Shown in pieces: positions 17,246 through 25,160 of a DNA stretch of 64,000 nucleotides (position 1 is its first letter; each line of letters starts with the position of its first letter). Location of the stretch: assembly GCF_029266855.1 (NCBI RefSeq), contig NZ_JAQSWB010000011.1, positions 1 through 64,000 on the forward strand, given 5' to 3'. Source of the stretch: Fluviicola sp. (GTDB lineage: Bacteria; Bacteroidota; Bacteroidia; Flavobacteriales_D; Crocinitomicaceae). The notes under the pieces were generated by a model that had not been told where the DNA came from, made no database searches, and saw only the letters and a list, made by a program, of their open reading frames with translations. Made by a program: the position numbers and the translations under genes.

Positions 17246-20152
17246 ATGAGAAAATTCATAACAGGATTGTTTCTGCTCATAGGTTTAAATGGGTGGGGAC
17301 AGGTGGACACCTTGGAATTCACCACCCGACGTGAAGTTGCAGACACCTTATTTGGCTTACTGAATCCTAATATATATGGAGGAGCATTACTTGACCGATC
17401 TTTAACAGAAGATTCTTTATTAAATATGCAACTTTTAGGAGACTATTCCGGTGCCGCTACTGCCTGGAGTTGGTTACAGGCATATTCGGATATTGCGGTT
17501 TCCTATGCAGATCCTACATATCTGTTTACGGATAGTGCTTTGTATCATAAACTGGAAGTGTTTCAATTGGATGCCAGTGCCGTAAATAACGATCAACTGA
17601 TTCAACCATTTGGCTTATTACTGCACAATATGAGTAGAATAGATTCGGCTTTATTTTCAATTCCCAATGTGTTTAGTAACCAGCAAAGCCAATTGAAATT
17701 AAGTGAAACGTACAATGAATCTGAGGTCTATTCTAAAGTTTTATTAAAGAGCGCAGCATTACTTGAATTATATGGTGAACACGGTTATGATGAAGGAACT
17801 ATTGTTTATGATCCACAATTTATTTCTACTAGTCCGGACATTTCAGTACTTTCCATTCAGTTAAATATGGGGAACGGTTTTCAGAAATTCTCTGTAGTTA
17901 ACAACACGATTAAATACCCAATTATTTCGGATTGGCAACTTGGCCAGGCTGCTATTAATTACACTATTGATAGTGTTTTAAAGCAAGATACACTCTCGTT
18001 TTATGTCTCTACCGTGACTTATAAATACAAAAATCAGGAGAAAAGTGCGGAGAGATGGGATACGGGAGTTCAGGAATATCCTCAAAGCGGAGAAAAACAA
18101 TTAGAATATTGTATTAAGTTCGGTTGTGGAAACGGTCGAAAAATTAAACGCCCTGTTATTATTGCTCCACCGTATAGACCGATTTCACAAATTGTAGGTT
18201 TTAATACTTACTACGATCAGTTTGATTTCAAGTCCTTGATTTCGTCTCTATCTGAAATGGGATACGATGTCATTTTTATTAAAGAGACACCTGGTAACCG
18301 GGGAATCAACCATGCAGGTGGCATCTTAGCAAATTTTCTCAAGTTTATCAATCAACAGAAAAAAGACAATTATCCGAATGAAGATTGGGAGAATGTAGTA
18401 ATCGGTTTTAGTGCGGGTGGTCAGCATTGGCGTTATGCCCTGAAAAAACTGGAAAAAGAACACATGGAGCAGAATCTGCCTCATCATCATACCCGTTTGT
18501 ACATTCCTTACGATTCCCCGCATTGGGGAGCAAATGTCCCCATGTTTGCACAAGCTGTATTTAAAGATATGTCGGCATTCAGCTTCCCGGCCTTTTTAAC
18601 CTACGAGAGTTTAAAAGATGCTGCTTCAAAGGATATGTTGATGAACCATATTCTGGGAAGCAATATTTCAAGCAGTGGGCATAACCGGGTAATTACACCT
18701 GCACCCACTTCCGAATCTCAGAATATTGCCAATCTGCTAAACAACTCTTTTAATCATCAATATACCCCAATGAATGATCTACGCAAAAGTTTTCCAACAT
18801 TTACACGTAATGTGGCCATTTCAACAGGAAGTAACTCGTTAGATTATAATTCGGCTTATGGTTTATATCCAGCAATGAAATTGTTCAAACAGGAGATAAT
18901 GATTCCTGCCTGGTACGGCGGAAGAACGATTAACCGCAGTGTCTATGCTTCCAAATACGGATCGGGCTGGCCTATCTTCGAACGAAAGGATTTGTATATA
19001 TTTTTAGGAATTCCCATCGGGATCCAGCGCAATTACAAAACAAACAATGCCTATGAATGGGATCTGGCGCAAGGAGGTTATAAGGATGAATTCTATGATA
19101 AAGGAGGAATGGGTCTTGGCGCTCTCCAGTATACAGGAGTGCCGGTAGGAGCAGTGACCATATTACTTGGTTCAGCACAATCTGTGATTGCCCCCTTGGG
19201 CCAGTTGGCAGGTACACAGTATTATAAAAACCACATGAATTTTTTGCCAACGGTATCTGCGTTGGGAATTAACCCTGCTATCTGGCAAAACAATAATTTG
19301 TATTATAACTTGAAAGATGAGGGGTTGATGTTTAATCAATTCAATTATGATCCTAATATCCCATCAAATACTTATGGGTATCCAAACCTAGCAAATCCTA
19401 GTGGTCATTTTAATGTTACTCCTTTTGAGGCTTTGTATTGCGATCATCAAACTTACCAACATATTAAGATGCAACAGTCAGTAGACGATGACCAATTGGA
19501 CGATGTCTATTTGGTATATACTCGCAATTTTATTTTGGATGAGGCGGAAGCTGATGTGGTTTACCTCCAAAATAAAGTGATCGGAAAAAATCATATTCAG
19601 TGGAATCATAATTATCGCTATAAGGCCTGGTACAAAGCCTACCAGGATATTGTAGTGGGAGCTAATGTAAGCCCGAAAACAGATTCGGGGCCATATACTA
19701 TTGAAAGCACAGGAGAAATCACCCTATATGCCTGCCATGAAATTAATCTCAAACCGGGGTTCAGTTCTGCAAACGGCAGCAAATTTCATGGTTTTATCCG
19801 CTGTGATGGCTGCTATCGACCCCATGGAAAAAGTAATTCTGAAAATTCAGACAGCAATCCTGGAAGTGCAGAAAATGCAGAGCAATTGAATTTGATTCAA
19901 CGGTCTTTATCTGAAACAGAAGGTGAAAAAGAATTGCAGGTATTTCCCAATCCAACAACTGATCAGTTTACCATTGTCTTTCCACGAGCTGGAGGTAAAT
20001 ATCTCATTGCAGATATTAATGGCCAGGTCTTTAAACACGAAGAAGTTGGAGAAGAGAACAAAACCATTTACATTAGATTACCCAAAGGGGTATATTTCTT
20101 GAAATGGATTGAACAAGAAAAAATTACCACTAAAAAAATAATCGTGTTATGA
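17246..20152 (+). CDS. T9SS-secreted alpha/beta hydrolase with 3-coathanger-stack-like domain
   Basis: A 968-aa secreted protein. Signal peptide residues 1-19; an alpha/beta-hydrolase-like region (about 300-520) with nucleophile elbow G387-F-S389-A-G391 and a downstream YDSPHWGA segment (D423-A429) resembling the SPHxGA turn of lipases; a domain around 815-855 with ESTGEITLYACHEINLKPGFS, the pattern of 3-coathanger stack domains; and a type A sorting domain in the last 75 residues (FPNPTTDQF ... KGVYFLKW ... KKIIVL). It should be exported by T9SS and fixed to the cell surface or released. Lipase or esterase activity is inference from S389; acid and base residues were not identified. It overlaps the next lipoprotein gene by ATGA. 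Confidence 0.85.
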   Translation: MRKFITGLFLLIGLNGWGQVDTLEFTTRREVADTLFGLLNPNIYGGALLDRSLTEDSLLNMQLLGDYSGAATAWSWLQAYSDIAVSYADPTYLFTDSALYHKLEVFQLDASAVNNDQLIQPFGLLLHNMSRIDSALFSIPNVFSNQQSQLKLSETYNESEVYSKVLLKSAALLELYGEHGYDEGTIVYDPQFISTSPDISVLSIQLNMGNGFQKFSVVNNTIKYPIISDWQLGQAAINYTIDSVLKQDTLSFYVSTVTYKYKNQEKSAERWDTGVQEYPQSGEKQLEYCIKFGCGNGRKIKRPVIIAPPYRPISQIVGFNTYYDQFDFKSLISSLSEMGYDVIFIKETPGNRGINHAGGILANFLKFINQQKKDNYPNEDWENVVIGFSAGGQHWRYALKKLEKEHMEQNLPHHHTRLYIPYDSPHWGANVPMFAQAVFKDMSAFSFPAFLTYESLKDAASKDMLMNHILGSNISSSGHNRVITPAPTSESQNIANLLNNSFNHQYTPMNDLRKSFPTFTRNVAISTGSNSLDYNSAYGLYPAMKLFKQEIMIPAWYGGRTINRSVYASKYGSGWPIFERKDLYIFLGIPIGIQRNYKTNNAYEWDLAQGGYKDEFYDKGGMGLGALQYTGVPVGAVTILLGSAQSVIAPLGQLAGTQYYKNHMNFLPTVSALGINPAIWQNNNLYYNLKDEGLMFNQFNYDPNIPSNTYGYPNLANPSGHFNVTPFEALYCDHQTYQHIKMQQSVDDDQLDDVYLVYTRNFILDEAEADVVYLQNKVIGKNHIQWNHNYRYKAWYKAYQDIVVGANVSPKTDSGPYTIESTGEITLYACHEINLKPGFSSANGSKFHGFIRCDGCYRPHGKSNSENSDSNPGSAENAEQLNLIQRSLSETEGEKELQVFPNPTTDQFTIVFPRAGGKYLIADINGQVFKHEEVGEENKTIYIRLPKGVYFLKWIEQEKITTKKIIVL

Positions 20153-20772
20153 GAATACTAGTGATGATTCTATTCGGTAGTTTACTTCTTTCCTCTTGTG
20201 GAAAAAAACGCACCATTTATATTACCGCTACTAACCCGGTTACAAACCAGCCTTATGCGGGTTTGGAGTATCGCATTGTTTCTTCAGTTTCTGGAGCGGA
20301 AGATGGTGAAGGAACTAAAACGGTTGCTTCAGGAAACTTGGATGCGAATGGTGAAGCCGTTGTGGAATTACGAGAGAAACGCAGGAGGAGATACGTTGTA
20401 CGCGTTTTTGAACCGCCTAATACTTGTTACAATAAATCCATTAATATGTTTTTTGGCAGCCCCTCTGATGAAAATGGGCATTTTAATTTTGAGTTTGCGG
20501 AATGTGCATCTCTTCAAAGAAAAGTTAAAAACACGAGTTGTTTTGATACAAATGATAAAATTGAAATTTATATCGACAATACTGTTCATTCATTGCTTTC
20601 GACTCCTTGGACTCTGAATGGTTGTGCGGATTATACAACTGTCCCTTCTCAAGTACCAATAGGACATTATACTCTTCATTGGATTGTAACAAAGAATAAT
20701 ATTTCAACAGATTATTATGATTCATTTGATCTTGTTGAAAATGAAACCAAGTTCCATGAAATTAATTATTAA
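20149..20772 (+). CDS. Lipoprotein, copy 1 of a tandem paralogous family
   Basis: A 207-aa lipoprotein: MRILVMILFGSLLLSSC with lipid cysteine 17. The N-terminal half has an Ig/carboxypeptidase-regulatory-like pattern (NQPYAGLEYR, LDANGEAVVEL), then VRVFEPPNTCYN and SPSDENGHFNFEF. The C-terminal part (about 120-207) is variable but keeps several cysteines and a closing W-x-V-T-K-N motif. The start codon overlaps the hydrolase stop (ATGA), so the lipoprotein is translationally coupled to the hydrolase. No known family recognised; a protective (immunity-like) or anchoring partner of the hydrolase is a hypothesis. Confidence 0.82.
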   Translation: MRILVMILFGSLLLSSCGKKRTIYITATNPVTNQPYAGLEYRIVSSVSGAEDGEGTKTVASGNLDANGEAVVELREKRRRRYVVRVFEPPNTCYNKSINMFFGSPSDENGHFNFEFAECASLQRKVKNTSCFDTNDKIEIYIDNTVHSLLSTPWTLNGCADYTTVPSQVPIGHYTLHWIVTKNNISTDYYDSFDLVENETKFHEINY

Positions 20773-20776
20773 CTAG

Positions 20777-21181
20777 AAAAATCGGAGAAGGTATGCCGTA
20801 CGAGTAGTGGAACCTGCTAATACCTGTTATAATAAGATGATCACCATGTTTTTTAACAGCCCGTCTGATGAAAATGGGCATTTTAATTTTGAATTTGTAG
20901 AATGCGCTTATTTGAAATTTAGGTATAATAATTTGTCCTGTCAAGGGACATCAGATCACATTGAAGTAACCAGAGTTACAAATTTGTCAGGTTATTCAGG
21001 TTTTAGTAATCCTGCCATTTACGATGGTTGTACGGATTATACAATGCCAGATTTTGTACAAGTTCCAATGGGTAATTGGTATTTCACTTGGAATGTAACT
21101 AAGAATGGTATAACAAATTCATACGCCGACACTGTCTTTTTAGCTGCTGGAGAATATAAATATTACGAGTTCAATTATTGA
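20777..21181 (+). pseudogene. 5'-truncated paralogue of the tandem lipoprotein (copy 2)
   Basis: Starting directly after an in-frame TAG at 20774-20776, the frame reads KNRRRYAVRVVEPANTCYN and continues to a stop at 21181. It aligns with residues 77-207 of copy 1 and shares its SPSDENGHFNFEF stretch nearly base for base, but signal peptide, lipobox and the first half are missing. Only 4 nt lie between the copy 1 stop and the homologous region. A GTG at 20807 could start a 124-aa cytoplasmic product, but no ribosome site is evident. Most likely a deletion remnant; a silent C-terminal cassette or a functional cytoplasmic form cannot be excluded. Confidence 0.7.
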
Positions 21182-21363
21182 TTTCCTTATGGAGAACTTA
21201 TTGAGACTAATATCTATTTTCTTCTTTTGAAGATTACATCATTTAATTAGCGAAAATCAGTACTTGATTGAGTTAAATGCTCAATAAAACTGAATTATAC
21301 AAGTACGGAAAATCGCAACTCATTTTTGAGTACAATTACTCATTTTTGTATAAATTAGTTACG
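21182..21363 (+). promoter_or_regulatory. Leader region of copy 3 with short repeats
   Basis: ACTCATTTTTG occurs at 21318-21328 and 21338-21348 (20-bp period), and 21318-21331 is a small dyad ACTCA-TTTT-TGAGT. These lie 16-46 nt ahead of the copy 3 ATG and may form its promoter or operator; no exact TAnnTTTG box was found. Confidence 0.3.
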
Positions 21364-21984
21364 ATGAAACTACTATTTATATTGCTATTCGGAACCATCC
21401 TTCTTTCCTCTTGCGGAAAAGAGCGCAGTATCCACATTAAAGCAATCAATGCAGCTACAGGGCAGCCTTATGCGGGACTGGAATACCGTGTTGCTTCCTC
21501 ACGCACTGCGTCTAATGGAGAAAAATACCGCACCGAAGCAAGCGGGGTTCTGGATGCCAACGGTGAAGCAGTGGTTACTCTCAAACAAAAAAAGGGCAGA
21601 ACTTACAGTGTAAGGGTTGTGGAGCCGGCAAATACCTGCTACAATAAAGAAATCACACAATATTTTGACAGTCCTTATGATGTGGATGGAACCTTTACAT
21701 TTGAATTTGCCCCATGTGCATACTTGAAATTACATGTTCATAACATAAATTGTATTGATAATAATGACGAGATAAAATTTCGGAGACTATGGATTAGTGG
21801 TGGTGAAACAAATGATTTTCTCGTACAAACTGGATGTTTCCAATATGATGGGGATTATTTTTCTTTACCCGCGGGAAATTATAAATACGAATGGCAAGTT
21901 ACAAAAAATGGAGTTACTAACAATTATGAATCATCATTTCAATTGAATGAAAACCAATATTTTGATTTTAACTTAGATTATTAA
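21364..21984 (+). CDS. Lipoprotein, copy 3 of the tandem paralogous family
   Basis: A 206-aa lipoprotein, MKLLFILLFGTILLSSC with lipid cysteine 17. The start is set here because it aligns with copy 1; an upstream ATG at 21277 would add 29 residues before the signal peptide. The first 120 residues parallel copy 1 (QPYAGLEYRV, LDANGEAVV, VRVVEPANTCYN, FEFAPCA); the last 85 diverge strongly but keep W-x-VTKNG. Conserved front and variable tail suggest a shared scaffold with changing specificity. It may have its own promoter, being 182 bp past copy 2. Confidence 0.82.
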   Translation: MKLLFILLFGTILLSSCGKERSIHIKAINAATGQPYAGLEYRVASSRTASNGEKYRTEASGVLDANGEAVVTLKQKKGRTYSVRVVEPANTCYNKEITQYFDSPYDVDGTFTFEFAPCAYLKLHVHNINCIDNNDEIKFRRLWISGGETNDFLVQTGCFQYDGDYFSLPAGNYKYEWQVTKNGVTNNYESSFQLNENQYFDFNLDY

Positions 21985-22000
21985 TCCCAAGCCAAAACAA

Positions 22001-22026
22001 AGCCGTTCATCCTTTGATGAACGGCT
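22001..22026. terminator. Hairpin terminator, 11-bp perfect stem
   Basis: AGCCGTTCATC (22001-22011) pairs perfectly with GATGAACGGCT (22016-22026), loop CTTT. It lies between convergent genes; the minus-strand side runs into TTTGTTTTGG, the plus side lacks a clear U run. Confidence 0.75.
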
Positions 22027-22050
22027 CAATTCAATTTCCGGTTTCTCAGC

Positions 22051-22710
22051 TTACTTAATCTTCTTCAACAAACCTTCCACTTCTCCGAGCTTTGTAGTTT
22101 GTGTGCCTATTTCCCCTTCTTTCTTTTGGGTAGCAGCTTCGTCGTCTTTGATCTTCTGTTCTGCTTCAGCAATTTTTTTCTTGTAATCTTCTATATCCTT
22201 TTTAGAATGCTCAATGTCTTTCAATAAGTCTTCTTTTTCTCCGGTTAACTTTTTAAGCGTTTTGGCTTCCGCTTCGATCATTCCGTTCACACTTTCTTTT
22301 GAAGCGGTTTGTCCGAATTTCTTAGCGCGGCTTTCAATTTCTTTGTGTTGGTCGCGGTGATCGCTATTGTTCATGTAAGTTCCTCCCAAATCAACTGCAA
22401 AAGCAACTTTAATTTCGGATCCGTTTTCAATGATCTTTGCATATCCGTCAAAATACTTTTCGCCCATTGCTTTCATTTTGGCTTCTTTTGCGGTGTACTC
22501 GCCTTTTGAGCTATTGTATTTTCCGCCCCAATCTTTCATTTCGGATTTCAGCTCCTTTTCTATAATGTCTTTATTCCCGTATGGAATTGTCACCACAATG
22601 GCGTCAAAAGATCCGTGGGAGAAACTGATTTTATCATTAGATGTCTTTACTTCCTGGCTAAAAACAAAGGTGGTAAATAATGTAGCGGCTAAAAGTGTTA
22701 TCTGTTTCAT
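22051..22710 (-). CDS. Secreted coiled-coil protein of unknown function
   Basis: A 219-aa protein with a signal peptide ending near FVFSQ (residue 19). The first half is a globular alpha/beta stretch; from about residue 140 to the end it is a Lys/Glu-rich coiled coil (for example GEKEDLLKDIEHSKKDIEDYKKK). Probably periplasmic. I do not recognise the family, and the neighbours give no hint. Lys and Glu content is much higher than in nearby genes, as expected of a coiled coil rather than transfer. Confidence 0.78.
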   Translation of the reverse strand: MKQITLLAATLFTTFVFSQEVKTSNDKISFSHGSFDAIVVTIPYGNKDIIEKELKSEMKDWGGKYNSSKGEYTAKEAKMKAMGEKYFDGYAKIIENGSEIKVAFAVDLGGTYMNNSDHRDQHKEIESRAKKFGQTASKESVNGMIEAEAKTLKKLTGEKEDLLKDIEHSKKDIEDYKKKIAEAEQKIKDDEAATQKKEGEIGTQTTKLGEVEGLLKKIK

Positions 22711-22779
22711 AGTATTTATTTTTGCATAGGCAATTTACAAATTATCTGCCAGATTCGCCATAAAGCTTAAATTTACAAC

Positions 22780-23895
22780 GTGCAGTTCAATTCGATACCG
22801 GGACAAGAGGAAATAAAATCTCATTTGATTGAAGAGGTCAAAGGAGGAAAAATTAGTCACGCTCAGCTTTTTGCAGGAAAATCAGGTCATGCTACCTTAC
22901 CGATAGCCCTTGCTTTTGTACAGTACATCTTTTGTGAAAACAAACAGGAAAAGGATAGCTGCGGAACGTGCCCGTCGTGCAAAAAAGTATCTGATCTGCA
23001 GCATCCGGATCTCCATTTTTCGTTCCCTACCGTACAAACCATTTCGAAAACAACCAACCCGCTTTTGGCACTTTGGAGAACACAGATCCAGGAACAACCT
23101 ATTTTTGATTTGTACCATTGGACCAAGCGAATGGATGACAAGGAACGGAAACCGATTATTGGAACGGAAGAAAGCCTTGAAATCGTCAAAAAACTTTCCC
23201 TGAAATCGTATGAAGGCGGGTACAAAGTGATGCTGATCTGGATGGCGGAAGAAATGAATGCCACTTGCGCAAATAAGCTCCTGAAGATTTTAGAGGAACC
23301 ACCTGCAAAAACACTTTTCCTCCTGGTTACGGATAGTCCGGATAAATTGCTCACCACCATTCTTTCCAGGACTCAAATTTTACGCATTCCCTCCTACCCG
23401 ATGGATGTCATTCAACAGGTGGTGGAAAGAAGCGGAATTGGCCGGCAACTTGCGGAAAGTATTGCTGCAAGAAGCAATGGTAACCTGATCGATGCACAGC
23501 AAATCATGGGAGATCAGTCCGAAGCGAACCTGTTCCGGGAATTGTTCATCCAGCTCATGCGGGCTTGTTTCAAAAAAGATGTCAATGCCATGCTGGACTG
23601 GACTGATGAGGTTTCATCACTTTCCCGCGAAGGACAAAAGCAATTCGTTCAGTATGCCTTGCACATGGTTCGTCAAAGTCTATTGAAGAACTACACACAA
23701 GACATGCTTACGCGTGTTTCACAGGAAGAAGCTAATTTCCTGGCTAATTTTGCCCGTTTCATTTCAAACAATAATGCATTGGATTTCATGGAAATCTTCA
23801 ATGATGCCCATTATCACTTAGATCGAAATGCCTTTGGAAAACTGCTTTTCACACAGCTCTGCTTTCAAGTCATGCGCTTTATTCACAGAGCGTAG
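22780..23895 (+). CDS. holB: DNA polymerase III subunit delta' (clamp loader)
   Basis: A 371-aa clamp-loader subunit starting with GTG at 22780 (MQFNSIPGQEEIKSHL). The zinc module is C52-x8-C61-x2-C64-x2-C67, HPDLHFSFP follows, and EEMNATCANKLLKILEEPPAKTLFLLVTDSPDKLLTTILSRTQ is the sensor-1/SRC region. The P-loop position reads AGKSGHATLP and lacks the catalytic Lys-Thr, so it should not hydrolyse ATP, as is usual for delta'. In SRC the cysteine is replaced by threonine. It acts with delta and gamma/tau to load the beta clamp. It is divergent from the coiled-coil gene, with a 69-bp gap. Confidence 0.9.
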   Translation: MQFNSIPGQEEIKSHLIEEVKGGKISHAQLFAGKSGHATLPIALAFVQYIFCENKQEKDSCGTCPSCKKVSDLQHPDLHFSFPTVQTISKTTNPLLALWRTQIQEQPIFDLYHWTKRMDDKERKPIIGTEESLEIVKKLSLKSYEGGYKVMLIWMAEEMNATCANKLLKILEEPPAKTLFLLVTDSPDKLLTTILSRTQILRIPSYPMDVIQQVVERSGIGRQLAESIAARSNGNLIDAQQIMGDQSEANLFRELFIQLMRACFKKDVNAMLDWTDEVSSLSREGQKQFVQYALHMVRQSLLKNYTQDMLTRVSQEEANFLANFARFISNNNALDFMEIFNDAHYHLDRNAFGKLLFTQLCFQVMRFIHRA

Positions 23896-23914
23896 TTTCC
23901 TTTTCCTGCACATT

Positions 23915-23961
23915 GAATCTGTAACAGATTCTGCTTAGTCTTCGATCAGCCGTTGCTGATC
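23915..23961. terminator. Two adjacent 7-bp hairpins between convergent genes
   Basis: GAATCTG-TAA-CAGATTC (23915-23931) and GATCAGC-CGTT-GCTGATC (23944-23961) are both perfect. One may serve holB and one the minus-strand lipoprotein; U runs are weak. Confidence 0.5.
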
Positions 23962-23963
23962 TC

Positions 23964-24482
23964 TTATTTCAATACGGTGAAATTGTGTTTTTTTGCAAAT
24001 TTCTCCTGAACCATATTCACTTTATCTATTTCAATATCATAGTTTTTATCGATGCTTTCAGCCATTGTTTGAACTTCACCTACTAATTTTTCCTGCTCTT
24101 CCAATCCAGCATTTTCATAGGTGTCAAGAAGTTTCAAAAAGTTTTTGATATCCTTCTCCCCGTTATTTCTCATGAACTGAGTATATGCAAGCGCCTGCAT
24201 GGTTAAAGAACTGTCTCCGTCAAAGGGTTGAATTCCTTTTAACTCAGAAGTTGTTTTATCACAAACATCCACCAATGAATCGCATTTTTTCATACAATAG
24301 TCAATCCCGTTATCTGTTTCAAGGGCAAGGATGTATGCAGAATCAAGTGCATTGATATGATCTACTATGAAATCATTGTACTCAATAACCTCATCAAAAG
24401 ATTTTCTGCTGTCGTTTTTAACATTACAAGATGCAGCAATCAATAAAGCAGATACTGCCGAAAAAATAAATCCAAATTTCAT
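23964..24482 (-). CDS. Lipoprotein of unknown function
   Basis: The start is placed at ATG 24482, giving a signal MKFGFIFSAVSALLIAASC with lipid cysteine 19; 13 further upstream codons are open but would spoil the signal. The mature 154 residues are acidic and helical, with a pair of CxxxC-spaced cysteines (YCMKKCDSLVDVC). This resembles short helical lipoproteins (LIC11966-like) of Bacteroidota, but I cannot name a function. It stands alone before a long non-coding stretch. Confidence 0.78.
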   Translation of the reverse strand: MKFGFIFSAVSALLIAASCNVKNDSRKSFDEVIEYNDFIVDHINALDSAYILALETDNGIDYCMKKCDSLVDVCDKTTSELKGIQPFDGDSSLTMQALAYTQFMRNNGEKDIKNFLKLLDTYENAGLEEQEKLVGEVQTMAESIDKNYDIEIDKVNMVQEKFAKKHNFTVLK

Positions 24483-25160
24483 ATGTAGATCGTGTTTTAA
24501 ATTGTCTTCGAAAATAACCAATTAATTAAGAATTCCTAGTGTTATTCTATAGCTAAAGGACATAATCGAATTTTGCTTCGCCGAAAAAATGCTCGAATAA
24601 ATCAAACCCACACTTTACTTTTATCACAAATGCACAAATTATTGGCTCGGCTAATGCTTACGCTGATCGCGTGTCGCCAATAGCTTATGCTTACGCCGGA
24701 GCTTCAGTATAGGCGCACCACATTCGCTTTTTAAGGGCAGAAGACTAAATATATTAGTAAATTAAAGAAGCAAAGAGGCGACTGGTAAGGATGTTGTGTA
24801 CTTAAGTGACTTATATCAGAATTACAGAATGTTCGAATTGGTTTTAGAAGTATCTAAAGTTGCATGTTCGTCCGCCGCGGCGGACAAACAGCCCTTTAGC
24901 TGACTGGGATTTAGAGCAGGAAATTACCTAAATTCCCAATAGTTCAAACCTGCTATTTTGTCGCTGCCTGATTGAAAGCACATAATTCCCACTCGTAAAA
25001 GCTTCCAGCATTTGTGGTAAAATAAGTGATCTGACATTTAGTGAAGTAAACACAATTTAAAATCGGAATTCACTATTCACAAAGAGCTGTTGTCAAGTCG
25101 GATTAAAAATGCAAAACACAAGTTTTAATTTTCGTATTTTTACATTCAAATTCAAAAACT
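24483..25160. other. 680-bp region without a convincing gene
   Basis: It holds a repeat-like stretch around 24645-24715, in which ATGCTTACGC recurs, and a GC-rich palindrome at 24865-24890. A 46-codon open frame (24766-24903) reads like protein for part of its length but lacks a start signal and ends in the palindrome. Nothing resembles an RNA gene. The downstream 250 bp up to ricT show no exact TAnnTTTG box; TATTTTTA at 25134-25141 is the nearest candidate for ricT. Confidence 0.6.
24865..24890. repeat. GC-rich 26-bp inverted repeat (REP-like)
   Basis: The core GTCCGCCGCGGCGGAC (24870-24885) is a perfect palindrome, extended on both sides to TGTT...AACA with one mismatch. Its base composition contrasts with the AT-rich surroundings, which suggests a dispersed palindromic element. 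Confidence 0.65.

Noticed and set aside
22780-23895. holB homologue as a broken gene because of its missing P-loop lysine
   Set aside because: Delta' subunits commonly lack a working P-loop; the frame, zinc cysteines and length are intact.
24766-24903. 46-codon open frame in the gene desert with protein-like composition (..DVVYLSDLYQNYRMFELVLEVSK..)
   Set aside because: No start signal, no ribosome site, runs into the GC palindrome, and too short to recognise. Could be a gene remnant but unsupported.
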